A DNA stretch of 64,000 nucleotides, taken from Chrysomallon squamiferum (lineage: Eukaryota; Mollusca; Gastropoda; Neomphalida; Peltospiridae). Positions 11,560-26,132 of this stretch are shown here, in pieces; the first letter of the stretch is position 1, and every line of letters starts with the position of its first letter. The position numbers and the translations under genes were made by a program. Below the pieces are notes generated by a model that ran no database searches, was not told where the DNA came from, and saw nothing but the letters and a program-made list of their open reading frames with translations. Where the stretch lies: positions 26,599,822 to 26,663,821 of the forward strand of contig CM022671.1 in assembly GCA_012295275.1 (NCBI GenBank), read 5' to 3'.

Positions 11560-12184
11560 AAATAAAAACCAGTTATTGGGTGCTTCCATCAAAAGTGAAT
11601 GAACAGTTTCAGAGAGATCTCGTGTACCTCCAAAATCAATCATTTTGTAGTGCAATACATAAGATCCATATTTCCGTCAAGTCTGTTTGTGTGTCTGAAC
11701 TGTGAACTGAGTTTTTTCCAGGAGAAAGAATCAAAACAACTGTTTTATAAAATTAGCTATATATTATCAATAAAATTTTAAATTTGCAAATTTTTTGCAA
11801 GATCTTGCCAAAACTTGTGTGTTTGTCACAACAATTTTTTAATGTTTTAATTTTGGACTATTTTTTCCAAATATGATGATGATATTAATTTTTTGTTTTT
11901 TAAAGTAACATCAACTTGATGAGAATAATAAGTTTATTTAGTGATAATCACTGGTGTGATTCATTCCCCTGGAACAGTTGATGAGAGAGTTGTATGTGAA
12001 AGTTATTCATTGACAGAACTATATATATATATATATCTATATATATAGTGACTCCATGCAGCAAATAAGGTTGAACAAAACATGAAAGTAGAATTAATTT
12101 ATTGTACAAACTGTCATGTGTGAAATATAAACAATTTATACTGTTACTTGTACAGTATATCTGAGAATGATACTACAAAATATG

Positions 12185-12190
12185 AATAAA
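12185..12190 (+). terminator. Candidate LRIG polyadenylation signal
   Basis: AATAAA in non-repeat sequence, with TGTA-rich DNA upstream (near 12150). One of several hexamers after the LRIG stop; chosen only because it is not part of a microsatellite. It would give a 3' UTR of about 3.9 kb. Confidence 0.25.
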
Positions 12191-12309
12191 AACGATAAAA
12201 ATTACCAAACTGTTTTGTTATCTTCGTATAAATAATGGTGTTCTTATATTTTCAAGTCTGTTGTTTTTACTAAACTATGATTCTAGAAGGACTTTTTAAA
12301 AAATTATTA

Positions 12310-12340
<31 letters not shown>

Positions 12341-14804
12341 TTATGATTTACAATAGGTGTTTATTTTGATTATACATGAAAAGAAGGTTATGCTTCAAAA
12401 TTATTAATATTTATTAATTAAATACTGAATAAAGTGCCTTTGAGTCATAGTGGTACCAACAATGTGGTTCAGAAAATAAATAAATTAATTAGTTAATAAG
12501 GTATGTTCTCACCATAACGATTAAATCTTTGGTTTTAGGGTGAGAGAATGTGATATGCTTGAACAGCATTAATGTATGGGGAGTGGTTTGCCTATATTAT
12601 TATTATTATTATTATTATCAGCAGATATTTGTCGAGACAAGCAGGCAGGATCAGATGACAAATATTATGTCATCTGAGAAGTACTTTAAACAGAAGCGAA
12701 ACATTCAAACACCAGAATGTTACATTTTTATTAAATCTTGAAGTCATGCATGGATAGTTTGCGTTCATGCATAAATGGTATACATGTTACATGGAAACCC
12801 ATATGCTGAGGGTTTGGTGTAAAGAAATCAACATCTCTGCCGCCTGAATGATGCGTGTTTTTCCCATCTGTTGCATGAAAAAGTCACAGAATTCCTCGTG
12901 CCTGATATCTGCAGATGCAGGCCTGTGTAAAATGTGTGGTATTACATTTGTTTACATGCTTCATAACAATTTCATCTTTTGAAGACATGCACATGTCGGC
13001 TTGTTTTTGTTGGTTTTGCATAAATATCAAGTTGTTGAAAATCTAAATTTCTGCTTATATTTTTTTTTTTTTATTTTTTTTATTTTTTTGAGAAGTAAAA
13101 AGTGTGAATTAAGAATAAAGACAGTCTGGTAATAACATTACTTCATTTTTGAAAAAACATCTGGTGAAATTGAAAACATTATTTCACAGAATTACTGTGG
13201 GTGGTATATTTTTGTGATGCAAACTTCAAAAATATGGAAAAGAAAATTCTTAATAATATCTTTTTTTTGTAACTGTAATTAAAAAAAAAATAAGAACAAG
13301 AAAACAAAAGATTAAGCCATTGGTATGAATATTTTCAGTTTAGTCCTGTTAACATTATTTAATTTTTTTTTTTTTTTTTCACTCTCTACATGTTATTTCT
13401 TTATTTGCTGAAATGAATATTGTGCTGGTCACAGTTTCACATGAAAACTTTCAGCTGTGTGTTGTATTATTCCTGTTTTTCATGTATGACTAAATTGGTC
13501 ATGATCTCATGAAAAGTTATGAACAGTTAACAATTTGAGTATGCACTGGATAAAAAAAAAAACATAAAACATCTACTGGGAATTTCCTTCTTTTTTTAAT
13601 TTTTTTTTAAAAATTATTTTTTTAAATTAAATAAATAAATAAATAAATAAATGAATAAATTTTCCTGAACATCACAGATACATTTCAGACTCTACAAAGT
13701 TTTCAGCAACTTTGACAGATCTCATACATAACTATATTTCACAGACGTCCTTATTGCTGAAGTTTCAGAAACTGTGTGTAGAAATAGACTGATAACTGAG
13801 AATATATTTTGATACAGAGATATCTGGGATGACTGTGACCAGATTTTACTTATGAAGAAAGTTATAGACAGAGATTCTTGGGATGAAAGGCAGTTTTGAC
13901 TGTGACTGGATTTTACATGTGAAGTTTATTTCAGATCAGTAAATTGGTGTCTCCAGATTTTGCAATGACACTATTGGTGTAAAACAATTTTAGACTTTAA
14001 AAGTCAGTGTGCCACACCATTCACTTGTTATTTATCGTTTAATTTAGCAAAATACGAAAAAATATATAAATAAATATTTATATACCTATATCATTAATTT
14101 ACTTACCTTTTGTTCTTCTATAATATTTAATTATTAAAGTTATATCCATCTAAATAATTCATTAAAATTTTGCAATTTTTTAATGCTACATAAAAACAAA
14201 TGTCAAATCTTAATATTTTCATAAATTGAATCATGTCCGAAATCGATTCATTGTTTTAATTCGTTTTCACTTAGTGTTGAAAAAGTGTCACATTTACATA
14301 GACTCAGTCTTTTCAGTAATTTCTCTTAACTATCTACTCTTGTAGGTAAACTTACTGTACGGGTTTTATGGGTAATTTGTCGAAAACAGAATTATAGACA
14401 ACACAAATTAAATAAATAAATAAACTCGAGATAATATAAAGGATTAGTAATTTCGACAGTAATCCTGTTGAATTATTGAATGAAACATTCATTGGTCTCA
14501 TTCATAGCAAGATTACATCTTTTCAAAAGAACTAGCTATATCTAGGTTTTAATGCATGTTTCTCCCGATAATAACAGTACTGTTCTCCAAATACAATAAA
14601 CCAATCAGTTCCCAACATTCAAGAATACATTTTACCAACACAAATACCAGCAGTGATGTTTCACTGAAAATAAATTCTAAATAATTGTGTACATTCATCT
14701 GGTACACTTCATATTTTTAAACATAAACATTTCTTTGTGCATACCCACATAATTCAGACACTGTGATAAACACAAACGAAGAAGACGTGGTAAAAAGCTT
14801 GGCT

Positions 14805-14810
14805 TTTATT
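14805..14810 (-). terminator. Candidate polyadenylation signal of the plexin-kinase gene
   Basis: Plus-strand tttatt reads AATAAA on the minus strand in non-repetitive context (tttgaaataaaagcc). Many other AATAAA copies occur nearby, so this is a guess. Confidence 0.25.
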
Positions 14811-15096
14811 TCAAACAAATTACAAAATTAAAAACAACATAAATTATTGAGTCTTAATCAAGTCCTCAGCTTGGTTACATGTTTTCACATTAAAAGCATT
14901 TTACAGAAACTTTGCATATTTCTCATGCATGTTGTATGTACACTAAAAGTAGCACCACTCTGTAAACGTTTACATTATGCATTGTATGTGATGCGGTAAC
15001 TACAGACATTATACACTATCTCCACACATATATAATCAACATTACAAAAACTGTTTATCAAAAAAGAGGCATGTTGTACATGAAATTGTCTTGTAA

Positions 15097-15158
15097 AAAA
15101 AAAAAAAAAAAAAAAAAATATTTAAAAGAAAAGTAAAATAATAAAAAAAATGATGATG

Positions 15159-15206
<48 letters not shown>
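15097..15206. repeat. Poly-A then (AAT)n tract
   Basis: About 22 A, AT-rich spacer, then about 17 AAT units. Confidence 0.92.
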
Positions 15207-15570
15207 TGTAAACTATTCTAAAAATCGGTATTGTATAAAATGCTAGGTACAAAATTCTCGACACTTTAGTAAACATTTTTATAAAGAATTTGGCAGTAGA
15301 ATTTAAAAAATAATATAAATATTATAAAGAAACTAATGGAAGTATTCTAAAAATGTTGTTATTTTAAAAATATAAAAATTTAAATACTTATAGCAAAAAT
15401 ACAAAAATGGATATATGTATGAACATTTTTTGTGTGTGTGTTGGACTAAGTTCTGTCATGAAATGTCAAAAATAGGGACAATATTTATAAAGCACCACTT
15501 ATTATGTTATTTTAACTATAATTCTTCGGTAATTTTTTTCATTCTTCACTTTTTAAATTAATTAATCTCT

Positions 15571-15601
<31 letters not shown>

Positions 15602-18600
15602 TTTTAATTATTAATTTTTTTTATTTTATTTATTTTATTTTATTTATTTTATTTTTTTTTTTTTTTTTTTATTGGTACTCGTACTGACACTGTTATATGA
15701 AGCATAAACCAAAATGCAAATGACATTCTCTAATGATAAACAAAATATTTACTCTGTATGTTACTCTCTGATTATCCTATGAAACATTTTCAGTTTTCAT
15801 GATTCAAAACTCAATACATAAAATAATTTTTTAAATGTCTGCAGTAAAAATAAATTTTAAAATAGTTTTAAGTAAATCAACATTTAAGTACTTTTTGTAT
15901 TGGTTACTTTTTCTAATATGTGTTATATGTGTTTAATAAATAAAACATTAAGTTAAATATAAAAATAAGTTACAGCAAAACAATGTATTATTATACACAA
16001 CCCACTCAAACAACATGGAACTTACATGATTGAGCAATGAAATTTAATAAGTTTTGAAAAATGTGGAAGAAAAACTATCTTTAATATGTTAAATACAAGT
16101 TAAATGCTTAATAATCTTAATGGTACATATATTTTTTAAAAAACAATGGCAAGTAAGTTAAAACATAAAACTGATTTTGAAAATTTGGGGAAACATTTAT
16201 GTAAATTTCTATTAGCTGAAGAGTATTTTTACTGTATCATAATAAAGAGCATTGCTGCAGGTTATAAGAAAGATAAAAGAAAATAGTGATATTTGTTATT
16301 AATCCTGTTATGAAAATATCTAAATCATAACATTATTAACCTATTATCTCAGTCACATGCAACAAATTGGTACAATCTGTCAGTTAGTGTGAACACCACT
16401 TTAATTACCAACTATAAAAACTTCTTTAATAACCATTTAAGTGATTTATCTGTATATATATAAAATAAAATAAAACTTTAATTACCAGTTAAATGGTCTG
16501 TGAAAACTTCTAATTACCAATTAACAGATGCACATCTGACTTCTTTATGATTTTCACAAAACATTTTGTAATCAAAATGCTGCTGTTGGGCTGAACAACA
16601 CTGTAAATGGTTTCAAGGCAATGGAAGGTACAATGTACACAGTTGAGCTATACAGGTGCAGTGGTTTATGTTACAATACACAACTAACGCCAATACAAGT
16701 ATGAATGAACAAGCTGCTATCATGCATACCATATATTCGTGGGATGAAAGAACAAAACAAATCCACACATTATGAACAGACCTATTTTACAAAAACCTTT
16801 ATGTTAAATGATATACCAATAAACAACTAGAGTTTATTTTAATTTTTAATTATTAAGAAAAATGGTAATAAATTAAAAAAAAACAAAAAAAAGGAAGAAA
16901 TTTATACATGATGATAATAAAATTAAAAAAAAAAAAGTGGGAAAATTCTTTTACAGTTGTGGATTTAAAAAAAAAAAAAATTAAAAATTGCATGGGTGGA
17001 CGGACATTAAGTGGCTCAAAAATGCTTGTAAAAAAGTTACAACTGATCTTTAATATCATGCACACATGAAACTGAAATGAGTTTTTAATAATAAATAATA
17101 AATACCATATTTCATCTAAAAAAAAAAAAAAAAAGATTGAGTGGTTATTATACTATGTGGTATTTTTATTTTTTTAAATATGCTGCCAACATACCAATGA
17201 TATATACATTAAGAAAATGTCAATAAATAGAAACAATGGAATAAAAAATTATAGTTAAAGATATTTGTTACTTGGCATTTAACAATAAAGAGGTAACTGC
17301 ACAATCTGATTTTGTTATAGCATTAAAAAAATCTTGTGATAAATTATTTTATTTTTCAAAATATCAATTGCTATAATGTACTGGCAATACCTCTGTATGA
17401 ATAAATGTCAACAGAAACAATTTTCAGAAGAAACATTACAGAATAAATTATTAGTTTTTTAACCAATTTTACAATATGGAAGTATAGTCAATGAAATATA
17501 AATATACCAGTTACATTTATTATATTAAAAGTTAAGAATTGCTGAAAGGTATAAATTATTTAAATGTACATTTTGGAAACCAGATCTGTCTTTAAATCTC
17601 AAACATTTAAAAAAAAAAAGAAAAGAAAGAAGGTTACTCTTTGAATATAATAATGTTTTTGTAATTGTAAATTAGGTAAAACAATTTCAATGGTTTATTT
17701 ACAATTTAAACCCTGTGATTTTAATAATGCACTGCATACTGAAAATGAACAAAACAGTTGGGTTCTTTGAAATGAAATCTTTTTCTGATTTCAAACTGAG
17801 AGAACTGTGTTGTTTGACCATCAAAAAGTTTGTGATTTACAAATGTAAAATTTTAAAAATACGAGAGGTTCTTAACACATGACAGTCAGGTGAATACTTG
17901 TCCATTAGCAAGCAGATATGTTATAAAACATGTTAGACTCTGCAAAAACTAAAATGTCTTTGTAAACATTCAGAGAATTTTGCTATTTGTACATACCAAA
18001 TACATTTGTTTTATGAAAGGTATCAATTTAAAACATGCAATTTTGGGTCTAAAATTTTTTTGAAATTCCACAATGAATGACAATCTATATGTTCCATGTA
18101 AAAAATAAATTATTATTATAAAAATACATTGTAAATTAAAATATCTAAAAATGTGACTGTTGCTGATTTTTTTTCTAATTGTTCCACTGAGTTTGTGTGA
18201 GATAAACACACAGATTTCTCAAACACTGTTGAAACTGTTCTGCTCATTTGTTCCCATTACAAATATCTTTGGTTCTAGAACAACAGTTTGTTCCCACAGA
18301 CCAAGGCTTGTTTTCATTATGCAGAAAGGAACAACATCTTTAAACTTTTCAACTCGACTGACAAAACAAATAGTAAAAGTTTTTCAGAAAGCGTTTTTTC
18401 TCACAATGTCAGTATTGTTTCTTTTAATACAGTGAAGAAATCTGTTTCTATACAAGTCAGAAATTCATACGTACTACTGTCAGAATACTAAATACATAGA
18501 TTTCTTTTCACCTACCCAAACTAACTACATATTTTTTTGTATCTTTTACTAGATCTGAATTCATTTATTTTCTTATTTGATTCTGAAGGTTTTAAAGAAG

Positions 18601-18753
18601 AGTATTCATCATATAATAGTTCTGTTAAATTAATCAACATATGCGTTAAGTCTTTATCTTGTTTTTTTTAGTTTGTTGACAAATATCTGCACCTAATTTT
18701 TTCCACTATGCTGTTAGAGGTTTTCGCATTGTGACCTTTGACCCTGTGTTTCG

Positions 18754-18940
18754 CTAGCCCACAACTTCGAGATATTCGGTGGATCCTCCGATGTCCACGC
18801 TGCTCAGAAGGGGCTGGTTTTCAGAACTCTCCCCACCCCCCTCCTCTGTCTGGGTGAAACGGGTCACCTCCTGGTGAGATTTGTGGAATGTCGGTCTGTC
18901 TCCTGGTGTTTCTGTCCAGCACTGCAGCATCAGCTGATAG
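18754..18940 (-). CDS. Plexin-kinase exon 26: end of kinase and C-terminal tail
   Basis: 187 nt ending at TAG (plus-strand 18754-18756). [18 protein letters not shown] is the terminal kinase helix (CW..P..RP.F). A short Ser/Glu-rich tail ends STEYLEVVG. Tyr1589 in YLEV is the only clear tail tyrosine and resembles the YVHV/YVNV docking tyrosines of MET. Confidence 0.96.
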
Positions 18941-21900
18941 CTACAACAGCAAAATAATCTTTATTAAAGCATGAGAGAATGTTTGGAGTCATATTTTAAT
19001 ATAAAAGTGTTTGTAAGCCTTTTTGTAACACGTTCATGGGTCACTCTTACTGATTAGCAGCATGGGAATTATATATTTACACCTTCCCATAGACAGGACA
19101 ACACAAAGCTGACAAAAACATGATCTCTGATAAACGACTGGTGGAATTGACAGAAGCTAAGAATGACTGATTTCTGATTATTAAAATACAGTAATTTTCT
19201 AACCTAAGTTTATCTTAGAACTACAATTTATCACTTCATTTATGATAATGTTACAATTCTGATCTTGGATTTTATAACAGTTTTTTTTTATATAAGCTTC
19301 AGTTATCATCAGATACATCTACAAAAAGACTTAATTTTAATTAAGTGATAAAAACTTTATGTAACAATAAATAAGTAAATAAACAAAAAGGCATATTTAT
19401 AACTTGAGAAAATAGTGACTTTTAAATTCACAGATAAAAAAACAATTAATTATATGAAAAATTCATGCAAAAGTTGATGGAATTTTTATTTCTTATGATA
19501 AAACTCGACTTACATATTCTCAGGGCACTGTTTAGGCTTCCTCATTCTCTTTCCACTTTTAAGATAACTCTTCAAGTCTCCACTGTCAACATCTGGATAT
19601 GGAGTTACTCCCCTTGTCATCAGTTCCCACAGAACAATGCCAAATGACCACTAAAGAAATAAAAAGTTTAATAATTCATTAAATATGAAAAACATAATAA
19701 CCATGGAATAACAAAGATAAATATATTAATAAATTGATAATCAGTTTCTGATAGAAACTGGTTCACATAGGACATTATTATTATTCATTTTAATCTTTTT
19801 AAACACTATTTTTATCCATTCCATTTGTTGTCTTTCCACAATACTTTCACTTCTAAAAGCAAAAGGTAACAAAGTGTTTTGTAAAGCAGTCTCACCACAT
19901 CAGACTGTGATGAAAACTCAAAGTTCTCCAGTGTTTCCAGTGCCATCCACTTGTACAAGTCCTTCACTGTGCTGTCTGCAGAGAAGAAGAAATCTCTAGA
20001 AAACAGGCTGCTGGTGATTCCATAATCTGTCAGGTGCACAGTCTTGTCCTCCATCACTCTGATAATAATATCAGCAGTAATGATGATGATGATAATGATA
20101 AATATGATGATGATGATGATGATGATTATAGTAATAATAAAAATAAATAAATTAGGACGAGAATGATAATAACAAATAATAATAATAATATTGTTATTAA
20201 CATATGCAAATGTGATTTATTATTAAAAATCTTTTTTTAATTTTTTTGTAAAATTTTAAATTTATACAAGAAGGATACAGATATAAGTAAAACAAACAAA
20301 CGTACATGCAGTTTCGTGCAGACAGATTTCTGTGTACAATCTTAGCCTCTGTGAGGTAAACCATGCCCTCAGCCACCTGTCTGCCAAAGTCCAGTAACTC
20401 CATTACAGTTATTTCCTGCAAACACAAAACATGAATAAAATTAAACACTTACTAGAGTGTGTAAGTAACTCATTAAAATCAATAACTAAAAAAAGATAAA
20501 TAAAATTAAGTTAACGTAACGTACAACGAAATAATTACTAATATTTATTAACTTAGTGTATTTTTATTGAAATAATTTGTAAATCTCTAGTGAATTAAAC
20601 ACAATTCTGAGTTAGAGATTTCCAAATTATTTCTAAAATTTATCTAACTACATTTTGTTGTTTTAGGTAATGTCAAATTCTAAGCTTGTTGGAATATAAA
20701 TATTTTGATGTTATAAAAAGCATTGAATGTATTTGAGCATTTTCTTTCTCATATTACATGCATACGCATACATACAAAAACACACACACACACATTCACA
20801 TTCAACACATACACACAATTGTGTTCTTTGACAAAAATGCACAGATTAAGGTAATCATCCAAATATCAGCATCAAAAATGATCTGCTGTGTTCACATACT
20901 TTAGAAGGTTCTCTGATGTAACTTTTGAGATCTTCGGTTGCCATGAACGGCATGATGATCATGGGGTCCTCACTGGTGGTGACACACACTCCAACCACAG
21001 ACAGGATGTGTCTGTGCTGAAGATTCTTTAATGTAGCAGTTTCTTGTAGAAACGTCTGCATGGCTTCAGCCTCTGCGTTCTTACCTGATGAAGGAAAACA
21101 ATAAATCTTTATCTGTTTACTACTCACTCTATGAATTTCCTAAACTGAGCATGATTTGTTCTTTTTGGACAGGATTCCATAATTTTTTTATTAAAAAATG
21201 TTTTGGGAATCACAGCACAAGTAAACAATATTTTCTTATGTTAAAATTTTGACTATGGCGACAAAAGATTCATAAAAATGGCATGTAGAAACATTTAATC
21301 TGTTATTATATCATTAAAAGTAAAACTCACTGATGAAAATTAATAGTTCTACACATGTATCTACTTAAAGTATGGAAGACTGTTTTTGACAACATATTTA
21401 AAGTATGCAGCTCTCTATCACACAACTTACAGTTTAGTGTTTTAAGAGCCACTTGCACAGGTTTGTCTTCTCCACTGCGTTGATACTGGGCTTTATACAC
21501 GGCTCCAAAATGGCCTGAAAAATTACATGTTGAAATAATTAATCATCAGGATAAAATATATAATTACAAACAAAAAACATTACAGTATGAATTGGGTTTA
21601 TCACTTACAAAGAATTCAAAATGGTTACTATAAAATCTACCATTTAATTTATAGATGAATAATAAATGATTGTGATATAGCGTTAGATACAAATATTTCT
21701 GTTCAAATGGAAAAACATATATCCTCTCTTTTTCTCATATGTCTGTGCATTCATACAACACTAGTATGAATGTATCAATATTAACAGATTAGATCAAAGC
21801 AGTTCTAATCAATGGAAGTAAACCAGAGAAATTACATACTGCAGAGTCCTCATTTCAGTAATCAGCATTGAATCAACATATGGCTGGAAAATGACAGCGT

Positions 21901-24900
21901 GGATTATCAAGGGCTCACTGTATAAACAAACAGCAGTCTGTGATTTTTACCTTTTCCTATAAGTTCTCCGATGTCCAGCCTGCTCCTGGGTATCAACATG
22001 GAGCTGATGCTGTGTCTGACAGCAGTGTCCTCAAATTTACCTAGCAGCTCAGCAATGTACGGGCCAGAATCTGAAAACAATAATAAAACAAACAATTTGT
22101 AAAAAATAATAATAAAGAGAAAGTTTCATCTGAAGCAAAGAAATAAAAACCACTGAAATAAAAATAACCAAAAATCTGAATACAATAATAAAACAATTAT
22201 TTTTACAGAATTTATAGAGAGAATGGTATGTCAGAGTTTAATAACCTATTGCATGCTGTCAACAGTCAGTGTATTATGTTCAGATAAATATATTTAGATG
22301 TTTGAGAAAGGAACCAGAAGATAACAAAAACTATATATCATACTGAAATATTCTAATCAGAATTTGCCAATATAATTTTATTTAGGATGAACATATAAAG
22401 CAAACAATGAGTGATAGATAGTTAATAATCCAAACTTTACCTTTATCATCCAGGATCTGTCCATTCATGTCAGCTTTGACCGAGACGTTATTCATCCCAA
22501 TCTCTTCCTCTTCCTTCTTTCCTTCGTAATCTTTCAGCACATCAGGAATGTAGTTTTCGCTTGGTCCATGTTTGCGGTGGCGTCGAATCACGCAGATGGT
22601 GAGAAGGATTATGATGGCCAGGATGGGCAGCACCACTCCCAGAATAACACCAAGTGCAATAGGCTTGTCCGAGCTGGTAACTTCGTAGTACTGAAGATAC
22701 CCTACATCTGCCTTCAGATTGCCTATATGTACCTGGTGACAAACAGTACAAACATTTACATATAAGCATACAAATATAGCCAGAGCAGCATGATAGCCAC
22801 TCAAGGGACGAAGCAAACTTGGGTGTCATACAGAGTTAAAACAATAAAATTATTCTGGAGAAACATAAAGATGAATGTCACAGACAAGTTGTTGTCATAT
22901 TCCAATGCCTGTGACAGTATGTAGTATCAGAAATCTAGGTAAACCAATAACTTTTAAACAGCATACAACAGTACAAAAATAGTATTCTCAAAAGGAAGAT
23001 GATATAAATGGAAACACATTAAAAAAAAATGTCAGATATTTAATTCAGATAAATATAATGCTATGATATCAGTTTCTGCTTTGAAAGCAGTTTGTCAAAT
23101 CATTTTACATCAATGTCTGGCTGTTCTGAAGATTTTGATATGAATGTAAAAATGTTAATTAGATAGATCACAATGCATTAGGTCATGAATATACACACTG
23201 CAATAGGTCATGAATATATATACACTGCAATACATGATGAATATAAACTTACCTCTACTACAGCCTTTCCCATGTTGTCCATGCCAGCAGGCTGCTCTGG
23301 AGGTTTACATGTGATGGCTGTGTCAGTGGCAGCAGGGTTCTCACACAGACTGAGTCCAACATACACCTTAACATTGGAAATGAGTGGATTCACTGTGCGG
23401 AAACGACCCTGTGTAAGAGAACGTAGCAGTCTGCATTAACAACACAAAAGAATAATATATAATCCATCTCTACACTGCAGTGAGTATAATATAACATACA
23501 CTGGTAATAGATGGTGCAGTTTCAATAACAGCAGAGAAAGATATGAAGACACAGTCAGACACAGATAAAAAGATTGGGTGTGTTTGTAGTCTACGTATGT
23601 AGTGGTGTACTAGAAAGGGAGCCTGTGTTTTTTATTTCTTTTTAAACTTAGAATTGTAGAGACAGCATGAAAGGATGAAAGTTTTTAACCATCTAATGTA
23701 TCATTATTAAAGAAAATAAGAAAAAACAATAAGAAAAATGTTCTGTTAATTAATCTAATTAAACTACCATATTACACTATCAGAGCAAGAAAGCATAGAT
23801 GGAGTCTTAATAATGGGTAGAAATATTGTGACACATCTAAATTCAACATTACATACCTGAATGGACAACCAGTCATCTTTGACAAACTTCTTTATTCTGT
23901 TGTCTCCTGGGAAAGAATATATATCTGGATCAGGGTAGTACAGGATTGGACCAAATATTGTATCATGGGAAATGTTCTTCAGAGACATGACACCATCCAT
24001 GTTGAAGCCATAGTGCACTTCCAGTGGACTGGTCTCAGTGACGTTCACTCCTGGGTTGATGCCAGGTACAGGACACTGCAACTCAATTTCTTGTTCAACT
24101 GTACATGCCTGTTAGTTAATAGATTTAAAAAATAGAAAATAATGTTTAAAACTTTATTTCTGTTACTTTAAGGATCTACAACAACAACAACAGTAACAGT
24201 AACAATAACAATAATAACAACAAAATAATATTAAAAATTATATTTCTATTCTTTTCTGTATCTTTAATTTAAAATAATAATTATAATAATAATAATTTTT
24301 TTATTTTTTAAAAACCCACACCAAACAAACAACTAAAGATATGCCTAAATTAAACTAATGGATAACTTAACAGAAGAGTACTCATTTTTTCAGTTGGTAG
24401 GTTGATGTTATGTTTTATTTCTTAAAATTAATTTCTAAAATTGAAATTAAATTCATTTGTCACAAACTGCTCAGACATTTACGACAAATTAAAGTCATCA
24501 TTATTACTATTCAACATATGAAGTTTTGGCTGGTGACTTACAGTTTTGTAAAACTTGCCACCGTATGTAGTGAAGAATTCTGGTTTCTGAATCAAGTCAA
24601 GTCTTTGTCCCACAACTGTGATGGTTGTTCCACCACTGTCAAAAAATTCAAATTAATGAGAATGAGGTTATATGCATCAGTTAAAGATATATGCGATACA
24701 GATTTTATGATTTCAAAGATAAAAACTAATATGGAATTTTAATGAATGTGTTGTATCAATATTTTACTGAGTATTTTTGAAAATGACATATTAATTAACA
24801 CATTTTGTGTGAATATTAATATACTTCAGCAATATTTCAGACAAATATTAATATAATTATCTGTAGAATACAGAGATACCAAGGCATATTCAAAATGAAG

Positions 24901-26094
24901 AATAAAGTCACACTCAGTATCATTTTCTAACAGTATGCCTATCAAGAAAAACCTGAATCATAACTGGTCCAAGATTGAAAAGGAAGAAAAAAAGAAGTAA
25001 ACTTCAGATCTAACATAGTTAATTTAAAGCCAATAAAATAATATTAATTTTCCAAAGATATTTTCTAAGAAATGTTGCTGTTATCTTAATTCATACCTGA
25101 GTATACTTCTCTTGGGCTCTATCATGGTGATTGCTGGGTCATCATGGTAAGTGAAACGTTCTGGTACAAGTTTCTTCAGTCCTCCAAAACTGACCTCCAC
25201 ATCCACATCATCTGTACTGGCTGTTTGTCTGGATGTCCGACATTCCAGAGTTGTCTTGTTTGATCTGAATTAACATATAATAATTAATAAAATATCAGTG
25301 ATTTTTAAACATATTTTTCTAAGATGCAAGAAAAAAAAAAAAAAAATGCTCCTATTGTTACTGTTTATTTAGTTGTTTTATCTTTGTAATTTGAATCAAA
25401 GAAATTTTTGTTTATTAGTTATCATCAAATCAGCACATACCATACAGGAACAAAATACACAAAGGTTAAATAAAGCAAACAAACACATCTCATTCTGGTT
25501 ACTTACTTAATGAACTCACAGACCTCTCCTCCCACAAAAACCATTCTTTGACTTCCTGTGTTCATGTTGCTACCATGGATACCAATGACAGTACCTCCAG
25601 ATCGGGGGCCCTTCTTAGGTGTTATAAATTTAACTTGTGGATCCTGCAATTAAAATGCAATTTGTTTTTTTACTTCAAATTTCTGAAGACAGAATATGAA
25701 TAAAATTATAAATATATCAATAAATAAATAAAAATAAATATTGGCAGGTTATTATTGGAGCTCTAAGTTCTAACCTTCATTATTATGTGTTATTAAGTGT
25801 TATTATGTTGCTTCTTACTGAACAGGTGTTTACTGGATCATTCTGACCCTCGTTATTATGTGACATGTGTACTTGAAGTTTGCAGGTTTTCAACAGCAAA
25901 AAACTCACCACAAAGTAGAAAGGTGTGTCTGATTCAGCAGAGTATCTCCCGTTGACCAGCACAACAATATTTCCTGACTTCTCATCCTGCGATATGTCTG
26001 TCTCACATGTAAACCTGGAACAGCAGAAAGAGTTATAAATATCCTCATCAAACAATATCTCAGTATTTGAAATAAACTGCATCTGTGTATGTGT

Positions 26095-26132
<38 letters not shown>

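Larger units (their letters stand above)
8295..14784. other. LRIG 3' UTR and convergent intergenic DNA
   Basis: No coding exon seen on either strand. The 5' part should be LRIG 3' UTR; where it ends is unclear. AATAAA hexamers on the plus strand that could serve include 8533-8538 (inside an AAT repeat, so weak) and 12185-12190. The rest is AT-rich DNA with poly-A/T, (ATT)n, (TTTTA)n and (AT)n tracts. Confidence 0.6.
14785..18753 (-). other. Probable 3' UTR of the plexin-kinase gene
   Basis: About 4 kb downstream of the receptor stop codon with no coding exon on either strand. A minus-strand AATAAA lies at 14805-14810, so 14785 is only an estimate of the transcript end. Apart from 15090-15210 and 15570-15670 it has fewer simple repeats than the flanks. 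Confidence 0.4.

Noticed and set aside
18754-22732. A plexin RasGAP region downstream of the membrane exon
   Set aside because: I looked for it and found only kinase exons 20-26; no RasGAP motif is visible on the minus strand.
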